NCBI GenBank assembly: GCA_023664865.1 | Contig: JAMPEU010000014.1 | Coordinates: forward strand, 1-64,000 | Direction of reading: 5' to 3' | DNA length: 64,000 nucleotides | Source of the DNA: Butyrivibrio sp. | GTDB taxonomy: Bacteria; Bacillota; Clostridia; Lachnospirales; Lachnospiraceae | Shown: positions 33,902-43,353 of the stretch, piece after piece | Layout: every line of letters begins with the position of its first letter | How positions within the stretch are numbered: position 1 is the stretch's first letter | Notes under the pieces: generated by a model | Database searches by the model: none | Seen by the model: only the letters and a program-made list of their open reading frames with translations | What the model was told of the DNA's origin: nothing | Made by a program: the position numbers and the translations under genes

Positions 33902-34624
33902 CTATCTGCGTCTTCTGCCTCCATTATTTCCATACAGAAGAATAAGCCTTAGCAGCTGTAGTATCGAAGACGCCGCTGCCGCAACATAAGTTAATGCCGC
34001 CGCGCTAAGCACCTTGCGGCAGCCTCTGGTTTCATCATTCTCCATAAGCCCGTAACCGCCAAGCATATTTAATGCCCTTCCCGAGGCGTTAAACTCCACG
34101 GGCAGGGTTACGACCTGAAACAGCACTGCAAGCGCAAACACCCATATTCCAATCTGTATAAAAAGCTGGTTCATGCCAAGTATTACGCCGATGAGTATTA
34201 TCGGAATGCCAAGCTTAGAGCCGATATTTGCCGCCGGAACAAGCGCCGTCCTTATCTTTAAGGGCGCATAGCCTTTATCATGCTGCACGGCATGACCGCA
34301 CTCATGCGCCGCAACCCCTATTGCCGCAATCGAATTGGAACCGTAGACTGAATCAGAAAGCCTAAGCACCTTGGAAGAAGGATCATAGTGGTCTGTCAGT
34401 TCTCCCCTTATATGTTCTATCCGCACATCATATATACCCGAAAGCTGCAATATCCTCTGCGCTGCCTGCGCCCCTGTCATACCGCTTCTGCTCATCACCT
34501 TTGAATATTTCTTAAATGTGGTCTGGATCTTAAGCTGCGCAAAAATACAAAGCAGCGCGCCTATAATCACAAGTATATATGTCGAATCATAATAGTATCC
34601 GTAATATCCTCTGTAACATAACAT
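33902..34624 (-). CDS. Membrane zinc metallopeptidase (Zn_peptidase_2 family)
   Basis: A 240-residue membrane protein with an N-terminal helix (STYILVIIGALLCIFAQL), the zinc site AAHECGHAVQH (H-E-x-x-H) and further helices (LGIPIILIGVILGMNQL, IQIGIWVFALAVLF, and one near the end). The family phrase SGMTGAQAAQRIL is present. The peptide substrate is not known. It sits between fmt and rsmB, where this family is found across clostridia. GGGAGG precedes the ATG; the first residues are tyrosine-rich (YRGYYGYYYDS). Confidence 0.88.
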   Translation of the reverse strand: MLCYRGYYGYYYDSTYILVIIGALLCIFAQLKIQTTFKKYSKVMSRSGMTGAQAAQRILQLSGIYDVRIEHIRGELTDHYDPSSKVLRLSDSVYGSNSIAAIGVAAHECGHAVQHDKGYAPLKIRTALVPAANIGSKLGIPIILIGVILGMNQLFIQIGIWVFALAVLFQVVTLPVEFNASGRALNMLGGYGLMENDETRGCRKVLSAAALTYVAAAASSILQLLRLILLYGNNGGRRRR

Positions 34625-34681
34625 AATAAATCCTCCCTTAAAAATTAGATGTTTGTGAAATAATATTTTTTAACCAGCCAC

Positions 34682-34819
34682 GTTGTACAATATATACAAA
34701 ACAACGTAGGGCACGCTCTCGCTGCATTGCCACCAGTAGCGGTACTAAGCTCGAAAAAACCTCGCTAAGTACCGACGGCGGCATAGCGCCCTGCTTATGT
34801 TTTGCATATATTGCACAAC
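34682..34819. repeat. Palindromic element C (shorter relative of A and B)
   Basis: A 138-bp element with 22-nt inverted arms (34682-34703 and 34798-34819) that mismatch at two places; both become G-U pairs in RNA read from the minus strand. The core repeats GGGCACGCTCTCGCT and GGTACTAAGCTCG, as in elements A and B, and CGGTACT pairs with AGTACCG. It lies between fmt and the Zn peptidase gene. Confidence 0.75.
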
Positions 34820-34854
34820 TCATGCTGTGAAATAACAGATTTCGTAATTATTTA

Positions 34855-35793
34855 TTAATTCAAAATATCCCCGACAGCTATATGCGCGCCCAGCAGGAAT
34901 TCTTTCACTGGCATGCGTTTCTTGCCTTCAAGCTGAACTTGGGTAATTTTGAGTTGTCCTTTTCCTGTGCATATATATATCGCCGTTTTATCTACTTCCG
35001 CTATCATTCCGATTTTTTTGTCTTTTTGCGACCTTTTACTTTCGCACACCTCGCTCTCCCATATTTTTAAGACCTTGCCATTATACGAGGTATAAGCTCC
35101 CGGCCATGAATTCAGTCCGCGCACCAGCCTTTCTATCTTCACTGCGTCCTCATTCCAGTTAATCTTCCCCATTGATTTACTTAATTTTCCCGCATAACAT
35201 GACTCGGCGTCGTTCTGCGCTATAGGCGTAATGTCGCCTTTCTCTATCCTTGACAGTGCTTCAACGATAAGCCCCGCTCCCGCAGCCGCAAGCTTATCGT
35301 GCAGGCTGTCTCCGGTTTCCTTCTCATCAAGCAAAACCTTGCTTTGCAATAATATATCACCTGTATCCATGCCCTTATCCATCTGCATAATAGTGACGCC
35401 GCTCTCTTTCTCACCGTCCAGTATTGCCTGCTGGATAGGCGCTGCTCCGCGGTATTTGGGAAGAAGGGATGCATGGATATTGATGCAGCCAAATTTAGGC
35501 ATATTAAGAATTTCTTCCGAAAGCAGCTGTCCGAAAGCAGCTACTACAAATATATCTGCACCATAATTCTTAAGTTTCCCCACGGCATCGCCGTCCTTAA
35601 TTTTTACAGGCTGAAACACTGGAATGTCATGCTTAATCGCACACGCCTTGACCGGAGTTATCTGCACTTCCTTACCGCGCCCTTTGGGTTTATCGGGCTG
35701 CGTTACGACAAGCACGACTTCATGTCCGGCTGCCACTATTGCCTCGAGCGCGCCTACCGAGAAGTCCGGCGTCCCCATGTATATAATCCGCAT
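34855..35793 (-). CDS. fmt: Methionyl-tRNA formyltransferase
   Basis: A 312-residue enzyme that formylates initiator Met-tRNA with 10-formyl-tetrahydrofolate. Motifs are MRIIYMGTPDFSVGALEA, INIHASLLPKYRGAAPIQQAI (catalytic Asn/His region), GVTIMQMDKGMDTGDIL and the C-terminal tRNA-binding domain with VRGLNSWPGAYTSYNGK. The ATG at 35793 follows AAAAGGAG. It is paired with def, whose enzyme removes the formyl group; element D lies between them. Confidence 0.97.
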   Translation of the reverse strand: MRIIYMGTPDFSVGALEAIVAAGHEVVLVVTQPDKPKGRGKEVQITPVKACAIKHDIPVFQPVKIKDGDAVGKLKNYGADIFVVAAFGQLLSEEILNMPKFGCINIHASLLPKYRGAAPIQQAILDGEKESGVTIMQMDKGMDTGDILLQSKVLLDEKETGDSLHDKLAAAGAGLIVEALSRIEKGDITPIAQNDAESCYAGKLSKSMGKINWNEDAVKIERLVRGLNSWPGAYTSYNGKVLKIWESEVCESKRSQKDKKIGMIAEVDKTAIYICTGKGQLKITQVQLEGKKRMPVKEFLLGAHIAVGDILN

Positions 35794-35854
35794 ACTTAAT
35801 TATTCTCCTTTTTTCATAAATCAACAATCACTTACAAAACTATTTCCATAACCA

Positions 35855-35939
35855 GAGTTTAAGCAAAATGAACAAAACAAGGAGCGACTTACCGCTTTTC
35901 AGGCATGGAGCTCCGTTTTTGTTCGTTTTGCTTAAACTC
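35855..35939. repeat. Palindromic element D between def and fmt
   Basis: An 85-bp element with 22-nt inverted arms (35855-35876 and 35918-35939) starting GAGTTTAAGC. There is one mismatch, which is a U-G pair on the plus strand. An inner GGAGC/GCTCC pair is present. It shares only the general layout and a GGAGCGA-like phrase with A-C, so it may be a distant member or unrelated. It sits 14 bp below the def stop. Confidence 0.65.
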
Positions 35940-35953
35940 GTGACAGCAAAGAT

Positions 35954-36427
35954 TTACTCCTCAACCTCTTCGGCATCCTGCAGCTCTCCTTCAACCTTCT
36001 CCACATATAAATGTCCGTCGAGATGATCGAGTTCGTGCATAATCGCCCTGGCAAGCAGCTCCGTTCCCTCGACTTCAATCGGATCCAGATTTTCATCATA
36101 AGCCATAACTTTAACATAATTTGGCCTTGTGACCTGTCCGGTCTTGCCGGGTACGCTTAAACAGCCCTCGTACCCTGTCTGTTCTCCGCTTGCCTCCATT
36201 AGTTTCGGATTAATTAAAAGCAGCGGATCATCGCCCGTAGTGTCTATTACCACGATTCTTTTTAAGACTCCGACCTGCGGCGCCGCAAGCCCGACTCCGT
36301 TAGCCTCGTACAAAGTATCGTACATATCGTCGATTAATTCCAACGTCCGCGGAGTCATTTCCTTAACTTCCTTACATACTTTCTCCAATACCGGATCTCC
36401 CATCTCCCTAATATTTCTTATTGCCAT
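35954..36427 (-). CDS. def: Peptide deformylase
   Basis: A 157-residue metalloenzyme that removes the formyl group from new proteins. All three motifs are present: GVGLAAPQVG, EGCLSVPG (metal cysteine) and HELDHLDGHLY (metal histidines and catalytic Glu). The acidic C-terminal tail ends AEEVEE. It is the type 1 length and lies in the priA-def-fmt order. Confidence 0.97.
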   Translation of the reverse strand: MAIRNIREMGDPVLEKVCKEVKEMTPRTLELIDDMYDTLYEANGVGLAAPQVGVLKRIVVIDTTGDDPLLLINPKLMEASGEQTGYEGCLSVPGKTGQVTRPNYVKVMAYDENLDPIEVEGTELLARAIMHELDHLDGHLYVEKVEGELQDAEEVEE

Positions 36428-36456
36428 CGTAGTCTTCCTTTCTATTCCCTTCAGTC

Positions 36457-38694
36457 TTAGTATGTATTCATCGGATCAAAATCAAACTGTATATTTATAT
36501 TTCTGTAGTCCTGCTCTTTAATATGTGCCTCCAGCATATCCTTTATCCGTACAAGCCGCTCATAATCCGCATGTTTCAGATACAGCACATGCCTGTATAA
36601 ATCATTTATCTTAGAGACCGCCGCCTGTGTGGGTCCGATTATATAAAGCATCTCTTCCTGCTTAGACTGCTTCTTTATAAGCTCGGCAAACTGCTCCATA
36701 ACGTTCAGTCCCTGCTCTTCTTCCTTAGAAACCGCAAGTATGGCAAGCATATGCGCGGCGGGCGGATACTGTAGAAGCTCCCTGTACATGATTTCTTCAG
36801 CATAGAAACTTTCATAATCCTGATTTGCCGCATGCACTATACTGTAGTTTTCCGGCTGGTAGGTCTGTATCACGACTTCTCCCGGCTTATCTCCCCTGCC
36901 GGCTCTGCCCGCCGCCTGAGTAAGCAGTTGAAAAGTCCGCTCGCCCGCCCTGTAATCGTTCTGATTTAATGACAAATCCGCCGCCAGAATACCGACTAGC
37001 GTAACATTGGGAAAATCATGCCCCTTTACAATCATCTGCGTTCCGACTAAGATATCAGCCTTGCCGTCGGCAAAAGCGGAAAGTATTTTTTCATAGCTCT
37101 CTTTGGTCCGTGTGGAATCTGCGTCCATTCTAAGCACCCTTGCATTGGGGAACTCTTTATAGACGCTTTCTTCAATCTGCTCCGTGCCTGCCTTAAAGCC
37201 CAAAATATACTTAGAGCCGCAGGAAGGGCACTCCTTAGGTCTGACTTCCTCATAGCCGCAATAATGGCATATCAGTTTGCCGCCCCGATGCTCCGATAAA
37301 GATACGTCGCAGTGCGGACATTTCATCACATATCCGCACGCCCGGCACGATATAAACCCTGCATATCCTCTTCTGTTAAGAAAAAGAATACTCTGTTCCC
37401 CGCGCTCAAGCCGCTCCTTAAGCAGGCTTTTTAATTTCCTGCTGAAAATAGAGCGATTTCCCGATTTAAGCTCATCACGCAAATCTATCGTATACACCTG
37501 TGGAAGGCTGCCGCCCGTAAGACGCTCCTTTAACCTATATAACTTATAATCTCCTTGTTTCGCCCTATAATACGCTTCCAAAGAGGGAGTTGCCGAACCA
37601 AGCACTACGCTTGCCGACTTCATATGTGCAATCTGAATCGCAGTCTCCCTTGCATGATATTTGGGCATGGATTCGCTTTTATAACTGTTCTCATGTTCTT
37701 CATCAACAATAATAATTCCCAGATTGGGAAACGGCGTAAAAAGTGCAGAACGTGGCCCTATAATCACGTCCAGTTCTCCACGTCCCGCCCGCTCCATCTG
37801 GTCTGATTTTTCTCCCATGGACAGAGTTGAATTCATTACCGATACCCTGTCGCCAAATCTTTTATAGAATCTAAGCAGCGTCTGATAAGTCAGCGCTATC
37901 TCCGGAATCAGCACAATCGCCTGTTTTCCCATCGCTATCATTTTCTCAATAATGCCCAGATAGACTTCCGTTTTCCCGCTCCCCGTAATTCCGTGGATTA
38001 AATATGTCCCCGCATTTCCGGCGCGGTAATCGTTTATTACATCCTCTATGATAAAACGCTGCCCCTCGCTTAAAAGCTTCGCCTCTTCCCGCTCCGAGGT
38101 CCGTTTAACCGGATTTCTATAGTAGCTTTCCGTATCTATTGCAATAATACCTTGTTTTTCCAGACTGTTTAAAGTGGATGCCGACACGTTTAACTTCTCA
38201 CTGAGCAGCGAATACGGCAGCACTTCTTCGTCCAGCATCGCGTTTAACACCCTCGCTTTAGCAGTCTGATGCTTACGCCCGAACTCCGCAATCAGATTTT
38301 CCGTCTCCTGCCTGCCGGTAAGTCTGGTTATTTTCTTCTTCTGCGGCAGTTTCAGCCTGCGCTTTACCGGGAGCGCCGTTTTAAGGGCGGTAATCATCGT
38401 AGAGCCGTAATGGCTTTTCATCCAATATGCCGTTTTAATCAAATCGCTCTCCAGCGTGGCGGCATCCTCATCAACATCCGCTATTTCCTTTATCTTTTCA
38501 GGCGGATAGTCCGCACTGTCTGCAAGTTCCACCACATATCCCGTCATATCCTTATTGCCTTTGCCAAAAGGGACATGCACCCTGACTCCTATAGCAACCT
38601 TGTCAAGCAGCCTCTCGGGAATACGGTATCTGAACGGCCTGTCAACTTTCTCATGGGAAATGTCTATAATAATATCCGCATACTTTTCACTCAT
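36457..38694 (-). CDS. priA: Primosomal protein N' (replication restart helicase PriA)
   Basis: A 745-residue 3'-5' helicase that reloads the replisome at stalled forks. It has an N-terminal DNA-binding domain (VDRPFRYRIPERL). Walker A is GITGSGKTEVYLG, motif II DEEHENSYK and motif III GSATPSLE. The zinc region holds eight cysteines (C-R-A-C, C-P-H-C, C-H-Y-C, C-P-S-C). I start at ATG 38694, six bases after GGTGG; a TTG two codons earlier is less likely. It follows murE by about 15 bp. Confidence 0.96.
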   Translation of the reverse strand: MSEKYADIIIDISHEKVDRPFRYRIPERLLDKVAIGVRVHVPFGKGNKDMTGYVVELADSADYPPEKIKEIADVDEDAATLESDLIKTAYWMKSHYGSTMITALKTALPVKRRLKLPQKKKITRLTGRQETENLIAEFGRKHQTAKARVLNAMLDEEVLPYSLLSEKLNVSASTLNSLEKQGIIAIDTESYYRNPVKRTSEREEAKLLSEGQRFIIEDVINDYRAGNAGTYLIHGITGSGKTEVYLGIIEKMIAMGKQAIVLIPEIALTYQTLLRFYKRFGDRVSVMNSTLSMGEKSDQMERAGRGELDVIIGPRSALFTPFPNLGIIIVDEEHENSYKSESMPKYHARETAIQIAHMKSASVVLGSATPSLEAYYRAKQGDYKLYRLKERLTGGSLPQVYTIDLRDELKSGNRSIFSRKLKSLLKERLERGEQSILFLNRRGYAGFISCRACGYVMKCPHCDVSLSEHRGGKLICHYCGYEEVRPKECPSCGSKYILGFKAGTEQIEESVYKEFPNARVLRMDADSTRTKESYEKILSAFADGKADILVGTQMIVKGHDFPNVTLVGILAADLSLNQNDYRAGERTFQLLTQAAGRAGRGDKPGEVVIQTYQPENYSIVHAANQDYESFYAEEIMYRELLQYPPAAHMLAILAVSKEEEQGLNVMEQFAELIKKQSKQEEMLYIIGPTQAAVSKINDLYRHVLYLKHADYERLVRIKDMLEAHIKEQDYRNINIQFDFDPMNTY

Positions 38695-38709
38695 TTGCAA
38701 CCACCGTTT

Positions 38710-40182
38710 TCAGGCTCTTCTTTCCTCTAAAACAGCCTTAATAAGCTCCCTTTCGTCCATCGGATATTTTACTCCTTTTATCTCCTGATAATCTTCATGG
38801 CCTTTTCCCGCCAATACGATAATATCCCCCGGCTCTCCATTATCTATCGCATAAGCAATCGCTTCTTTCCTGTCGGGAATCTCTATATATCTGCCGTCTG
38901 TCTTGGATATGCCGGTCTTTATATCTTCAATGATATCTAACGATTCCTCAAAACGCGGATTATCCGAAGTAATAATCGTTAAGTCCGCAAGGCGCCCGCT
39001 CACTTCACCCATTTCATAACGCCTTAACTTAGAGCGGTTTCCGCCGCAGCCGAATACGCTTATGAGCCTGTGCGGATTATAATCTTTTAGTGTAGAAAGC
39101 AGGCTTTCGAGCGCCATTGCATTATGCGCATAATCAATCAACAGCGTGAAATCGTCCGATACTTTTACGGACTCTATCCTGCCTTTTACCTTAGCATGAA
39201 GCAGTGCGTCCACAATCAAATCCTGCGGCACGTTAAAGTGGCGGCAGATGGCAATCGCGCACAACGCATTATACACGCTGAACATGCCCGGCATGGCGAT
39301 TCCGGCTTGAAAGTTCATGAGTCCGGTCACGTCAAACTTTACTCCCAAGCTCCCGTCCTCAGAACAGAATTCTATGTTCTTTGCCCCTGTATCCGCCTCG
39401 CTCTTTATTCCGAAAGTTTCCAGCTTGCATGTATGCCCTTCCACTACCTGTTTCCAGTGCTTATCGTCCTTATTTACAACGCCTACCCTGCACTGTTTAA
39501 ACAACATTCCCTTGCATGAAAGGTAATCCTCAAAATCCGTATGCTCATTCGGTCCTATATGGTCCGGTTCTATATTAGTAAAAATACCGTAGTCGAAAAT
39601 AAATCCCTGTGTCCTGTGCAGCATCAATCCCTGCGACGACACTTCCATAACTACCGCGTCGCAGCCTGCATCGACCATTTGACTGAAATACTTTTGTATG
39701 AGATAGGATTCCGGCGTGGTGTTGTCCGCATGAATATGCGTATCACAGATAATAGTCTCAATCGTGCCGATAAGTCCGACTTTGTGGCCTATCTGCTCCA
39801 AAATGGATTTTACCAGATATGTCGTGGTCGTCTTGCCCTTGGTTCCGGTAATGCCGATTGTCTTAAGTTTGGCTGCCGGATTGTCAAAATATGCCGCCGA
39901 AATAAACGCCATGGCATATCTTGTATCTTTGACGCGTATTAGAGTTACATCGTTTTCTTCATTAAGCTTTACATCTTCCTGTATTATAAGCGCCTTTGCC
40001 CCGTCTGCTGCAGCCTGCGCGGCATACTCGTGTCCATCCGTATTTGCGCCCTTTATGCAGATGAAAAGGCAGTCTTTTGTCACCTTTCTGGAATCGTAAA
40101 TGACATCGGTTATTTCTATGGTCTCTCTTCCTTTTATACATTCGTATTCCAATTTAGCAAGTAAATCCTTTAATCTGTGCAT
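38710..40182 (-). CDS. murE: UDP-N-acetylmuramoyl-tripeptide synthetase MurE
   Basis: A 490-residue Mur ligase that adds the third residue to the peptidoglycan stem peptide. Motifs are ITGTKGKTTTTYLVKSIL (ATP loop), EVSSQGL, DYAHNAMALESLL and, in the substrate domain, TSDNPRFE. The DNPR sequence is the known mark of meso-diaminopimelate-specific enzymes, which fits a clostridial wall. It heads a murE-priA-def-fmt run from its own promoter and lies far from the dcw cluster at the window start. Confidence 0.95.
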   Translation of the reverse strand: MHRLKDLLAKLEYECIKGRETIEITDVIYDSRKVTKDCLFICIKGANTDGHEYAAQAAADGAKALIIQEDVKLNEENDVTLIRVKDTRYAMAFISAAYFDNPAAKLKTIGITGTKGKTTTTYLVKSILEQIGHKVGLIGTIETIICDTHIHADNTTPESYLIQKYFSQMVDAGCDAVVMEVSSQGLMLHRTQGFIFDYGIFTNIEPDHIGPNEHTDFEDYLSCKGMLFKQCRVGVVNKDDKHWKQVVEGHTCKLETFGIKSEADTGAKNIEFCSEDGSLGVKFDVTGLMNFQAGIAMPGMFSVYNALCAIAICRHFNVPQDLIVDALLHAKVKGRIESVKVSDDFTLLIDYAHNAMALESLLSTLKDYNPHRLISVFGCGGNRSKLRRYEMGEVSGRLADLTIITSDNPRFEESLDIIEDIKTGISKTDGRYIEIPDRKEAIAYAIDNGEPGDIIVLAGKGHEDYQEIKGVKYPMDERELIKAVLEERRA

Positions 40183-40245
40183 AAACCGCGCTGCCCTCCA
40201 TATTTTCCGCGCTTTTGGCGCTTTGCTTGTTTTTACTTTACGCCT

Positions 40246-40302
40246 ACTATATCATGAAACACACTTTTTTTCAACTTTACATAAACTTTTAGAGAAGTTT
40301 AT
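40246..40302 (-). promoter_or_regulatory. Promoter and upstream palindrome of murE
   Basis: On the minus strand TTGAAA (40274-40269) and TATAGT (40251-40246) are 17 bp apart, about 60 bp before murE. A perfect inverted repeat ATAAACTT/AAGTTTAT (40281-40288 and 40295-40302) lies just upstream and could be an operator. Confidence 0.55.
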
Positions 40303-40402
40303 ATTTTTATAATAAAGAAAACACACTTTAGACACATTTCCCAAATATCATAATAACATAGATAGTTGAAAGCAAACTATCTCCCCCCTCATAAGAAAAT
40401 GC

Positions 40403-40432
40403 GAAAAAGTCTGAGGCTGCTCAGGCTTTTTC
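40403..40432 (-). terminator. Terminator after fruK
   Basis: On the minus strand AAAAAGCCTGAG pairs with CTCAGACTTTTT around a short loop, ending in a T run, 19 bp below the fruK stop. The A/T flanks are symmetric, so it could act in both directions. Confidence 0.8.
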
Positions 40433-40450
40433 TGCGTGGTTTTGTTTAAT

Positions 40451-41380
40451 TTATCTTATCTGCTCCGCCGTAGCGCTCTCAAGCAGTTCCTGCGCCGTAT
40501 CTTTGGGAATGTCTGCACTCACAAGCGTAGTAGCGTTAGCAGCCGAAATCGCTACCGCTCTTTTCAGCGCGTTCTCATTGCGCTCTCTGTTCATAATAGA
40601 CATGGCATATGAAGCCACTACGCAGTCTCCGCAGCCTACCGTGTTCAATGCCTTAACCGCTGCGGCTTTGGCAAAGAAAACCTTTCCGCCGTCTACTGAG
40701 AGCAGTCCCTTTTTCCCCATCGATACCATTACATGAGCCACTCCCGATTTGTGTATGCTAAGCGCCGCATCCGCCACGGCGTCCCTATTTGAAAGTTTAT
40801 GCCCTGCGATATACTCTAATTCCTTCTGGTTGGGCTTAATCATATAAGGTTTAGCCTCGATTCCTTTCTTAAGGCTTTCTCCGCTTGTATCAAGCATGGT
40901 TTTGATGCCCCGCATCCGCGCTTTCTCTATCAATACCGTATAAAGGCCATCGGGCAGCCCCTGCGCCATGCTGCCGGACATTATCACGATTTCGCACTCT
41001 GGCAATAATTCCTCATACTGCGTAAGAAACTGCTTAAGCTGCTCTTCGCTTATTTTAGGCCCCGGCTCCAATATTTCCGTAACATAACCGTTATCCGCCA
41101 GAATATTCATATTGCTTCTGGTTTCTCCATCTACGCGAATGAAACGACAATCCACCTGAATACTCTTAAGATAGTCTTCGATGAAATTTCCCGCATAGCC
41201 CCCCAGAAAACCTGTCGCGCAGACCGGATAATCATACTGCCTAAGCACCTTGGTTACATTTATTCCCTTGCCTCCCGCGATGGACATGACGGTTCTCATT
41301 CTGTTCACATGCCCCGTAATCAGTTCTCCCGACGTATATGTTTTATCCACTGCCGGATTTAACGTTACCGTAAGTATCAT
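40451..41380 (-). CDS. fruK: 1-phosphofructokinase (PfkB family)
   Basis: A 309-residue sugar kinase. Features are MILTVTLNPAVDKTY, the substrate glycines SIAGGKGINVTKVLRQ, VRVDGETRSN-like text, KPNQKEL and the ATP/catalytic motif TVGCGDCVVASYAMS. That motif usually reads GAGD; here the catalytic Asp is kept and the preceding residue is Cys. The best fit is conversion of fructose 1-phosphate to the 1,6-bisphosphate, though tagatose-6-phosphate kinases look similar. No fructose PTS or FruR gene is adjacent, and it has its own terminator. Confidence 0.85.
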   Translation of the reverse strand: MILTVTLNPAVDKTYTSGELITGHVNRMRTVMSIAGGKGINVTKVLRQYDYPVCATGFLGGYAGNFIEDYLKSIQVDCRFIRVDGETRSNMNILADNGYVTEILEPGPKISEEQLKQFLTQYEELLPECEIVIMSGSMAQGLPDGLYTVLIEKARMRGIKTMLDTSGESLKKGIEAKPYMIKPNQKELEYIAGHKLSNRDAVADAALSIHKSGVAHVMVSMGKKGLLSVDGGKVFFAKAAAVKALNTVGCGDCVVASYAMSIMNRERNENALKRAVAISAANATTLVSADIPKDTAQELLESATAEQIR

Positions 41381-41447
41381 ATATCTCCACCTCTCATGTG
41401 CTTTCTTCCTTATTATACTTCATATCACCTGAACTCGTAATACTTCC

Positions 41448-43271
41448 CTACACCCTATAATCCTGCATAACAACCTGTAAACTCTCCCTACCTTGGTAGA
41501 CATTTATATCAGGATAATAAATTATCTGAATTTTAATCGAAACACTCCTCGCATGGTAGAGTTTTTCAACTTCCTCATCTCCAAAATTTTCCCGCAGAAA
41601 ATCGTGCCAGTTATCCAAATCCCCAAAATACATCATATCATATTCCATGCCTGAAGAATCTCGGATAACATATTTCCCCACATTCCTATTTTTGCCAAGG
41701 ATTCTCCCCCGCAATACCTGTATATCCTTTTGCGCAAATACCGGCTTGGGATTGCCGTTCCCGAAAGGTTCCAGTATCTTAAACTGTTTCACCAGCCCTA
41801 TACTTAAATAAGATAACGGCATCGGCACGTCTATGAGGATTTTTTCTTCAAAATCATCATCGGACAAATTGCAGTTCATATTAAGACATTTTCTAAATTC
41901 TTCCACGTTTTCTGTGGGCATCGACAATCCTGCCGCCATCTTATGCCCGCCGTACTTAGTGAAAAGTTCCTTGCAAAGGTTCATCTGCTCATACATATTA
42001 TAACTTTCTATCGAGCGTCCCGAACCTTTTATGCCCTCCTCCGTGTCCGTCAGCACGAATACAGGTTTATGGTATTTTTCCTTAATCCTGCCCGCAATAA
42101 TTCCGGCAAGGCTTTCATGGCAGTCCTCAAGATAAACCACCAGCACCTTATCTTCCTTAAGCGCGCTGCCCTCTATAATTTCCACGGCGCGCTCCGTTCC
42201 CTTCCTCGTCATTTCTTTCCTGCTGTCGTTTAATTCCTTAAGCTCCGCGGCAAGTGTGACTGCCTGTGCAAAATCATCGCTTGTCAGCATTGCAAGCGCC
42301 TTCTGCGCAGTATCGAGCCTGCCTGTGGCGTTAAGGCATGGACCAAGTATAAAACCGATATGATAAGCCGACAGTTCCCTGCCTTGCAGCCCGTTGACCT
42401 CGATTAACGCCTTAAGCCCGTTATTTTTCGTACGCGCTATCTGCTTTAATCCATATTTCACAAGAATACGGTTCTCGTCGATAAGCTCCATCACATCGCC
42501 TACTGTGGCAAAGGCTGCAAACTCCATAAGTTCTTCCAGCATCTGCTGCCTCTTATCGTTATGCTCATGCGTGCAGGTTCCATTTTCAGTCGCGCCATTC
42601 CCGCACTTTTTCTCATATTCTTCCACTAATACCTGTACAAACTTATATGCGACAACTGCGCCGCATATACCCTTAAACGGATAATCGCATCTATCCTGTT
42701 TCGGATCTATAACCGCCTCTGCATCAGGCAGCAATTCCTGTCTGCTGCCATCAGCCATGATTTCATACGGCACCTCGTGATGGTCTGTTACAATTACGCC
42801 CATCCCCAGCTCTTTGGCATATTCTACCTGGGAAGCTGCCGCAATTCCGTTATCGCAGGTAATAATCGTATCTATTCCATCGTCGTAAGCCTCTTTGATT
42901 AAATTATCGTTAAGCCCGTAACCGTCCTTTATGCGGTGCGGTATCACGGTATCCGCCACTGCCCCGCAGGATTTAAGCCCCTTAAGCAGAATATATGAAG
43001 CGCAGATGCCGTCAATGTCATAGTCCCCTATTATTCTTATCGCTGCGCCTTTCTCAATTTTAGCCAGCGTGAACTGAACCGCTTTCTCCATATCGTAAAG
43101 CAGCCTCGGCGAATAAAAGTCTTCCGGCGTGCCGCCTAAAAACTTATTTATCTGCGCATCTTCACAAATATCCCTATTCCTTATAATGCGTGCAGTTACT
43201 TGATCTATATCATATTTTTGCGCAATTTGTTTAAAATCGGCTTTTTTAGCCGAAATCAGCCATTTTGCCAT
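41448..43271 (-). CDS. recJ: Single-strand DNA-specific exonuclease RecJ
   Basis: A 607-residue 5'-3' exonuclease of the DHH superfamily. Motifs are IRIIGDYDIDGICASYILLKGL (motif I), TCDNGIAAA, VIVTDHHEVP (DHH), VIDPKQDRCDYPFKGICGAVVAYKF and a DHHA1 part with GSGRSIESYNMYEQM and KYGGHKMAAGLSM. The C-terminal OB-like domain is present. AGAGGCGG precedes the ATG. Full length. Confidence 0.94.
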   Translation of the reverse strand: MAKWLISAKKADFKQIAQKYDIDQVTARIIRNRDICEDAQINKFLGGTPEDFYSPRLLYDMEKAVQFTLAKIEKGAAIRIIGDYDIDGICASYILLKGLKSCGAVADTVIPHRIKDGYGLNDNLIKEAYDDGIDTIITCDNGIAAASQVEYAKELGMGVIVTDHHEVPYEIMADGSRQELLPDAEAVIDPKQDRCDYPFKGICGAVVAYKFVQVLVEEYEKKCGNGATENGTCTHEHNDKRQQMLEELMEFAAFATVGDVMELIDENRILVKYGLKQIARTKNNGLKALIEVNGLQGRELSAYHIGFILGPCLNATGRLDTAQKALAMLTSDDFAQAVTLAAELKELNDSRKEMTRKGTERAVEIIEGSALKEDKVLVVYLEDCHESLAGIIAGRIKEKYHKPVFVLTDTEEGIKGSGRSIESYNMYEQMNLCKELFTKYGGHKMAAGLSMPTENVEEFRKCLNMNCNLSDDDFEEKILIDVPMPLSYLSIGLVKQFKILEPFGNGNPKPVFAQKDIQVLRGRILGKNRNVGKYVIRDSSGMEYDMMYFGDLDNWHDFLRENFGDEEVEKLYHARSVSIKIQIIYYPDINVYQGRESLQVVMQDYRV

Positions 43272-43307
43272 CTATGCCGCCTCTTTCTTAGGTTCATCGC
43301 ATTATAA

Positions 43308-43338
43308 AAGGCATACCCGGAAATCCGAAATATGCCTT
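43308..43338 (-). terminator. Hairpin terminator after the sCache chemoreceptor gene
   Basis: On the minus strand AAGGCATA pairs with TATGCCTT, followed by TTATAATG. It lies 15 bp below the chemoreceptor stop and before recJ. The T run is short. Confidence 0.6.
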
Positions 43339-43353
43339 AGTATAATCTACATT

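Noticed and set aside
40451-41380. GCGD in place of GAGD in FruK as a sign of inactivation
   Set aside because: The catalytic aspartate and flanking glycines are kept, so activity is expected.
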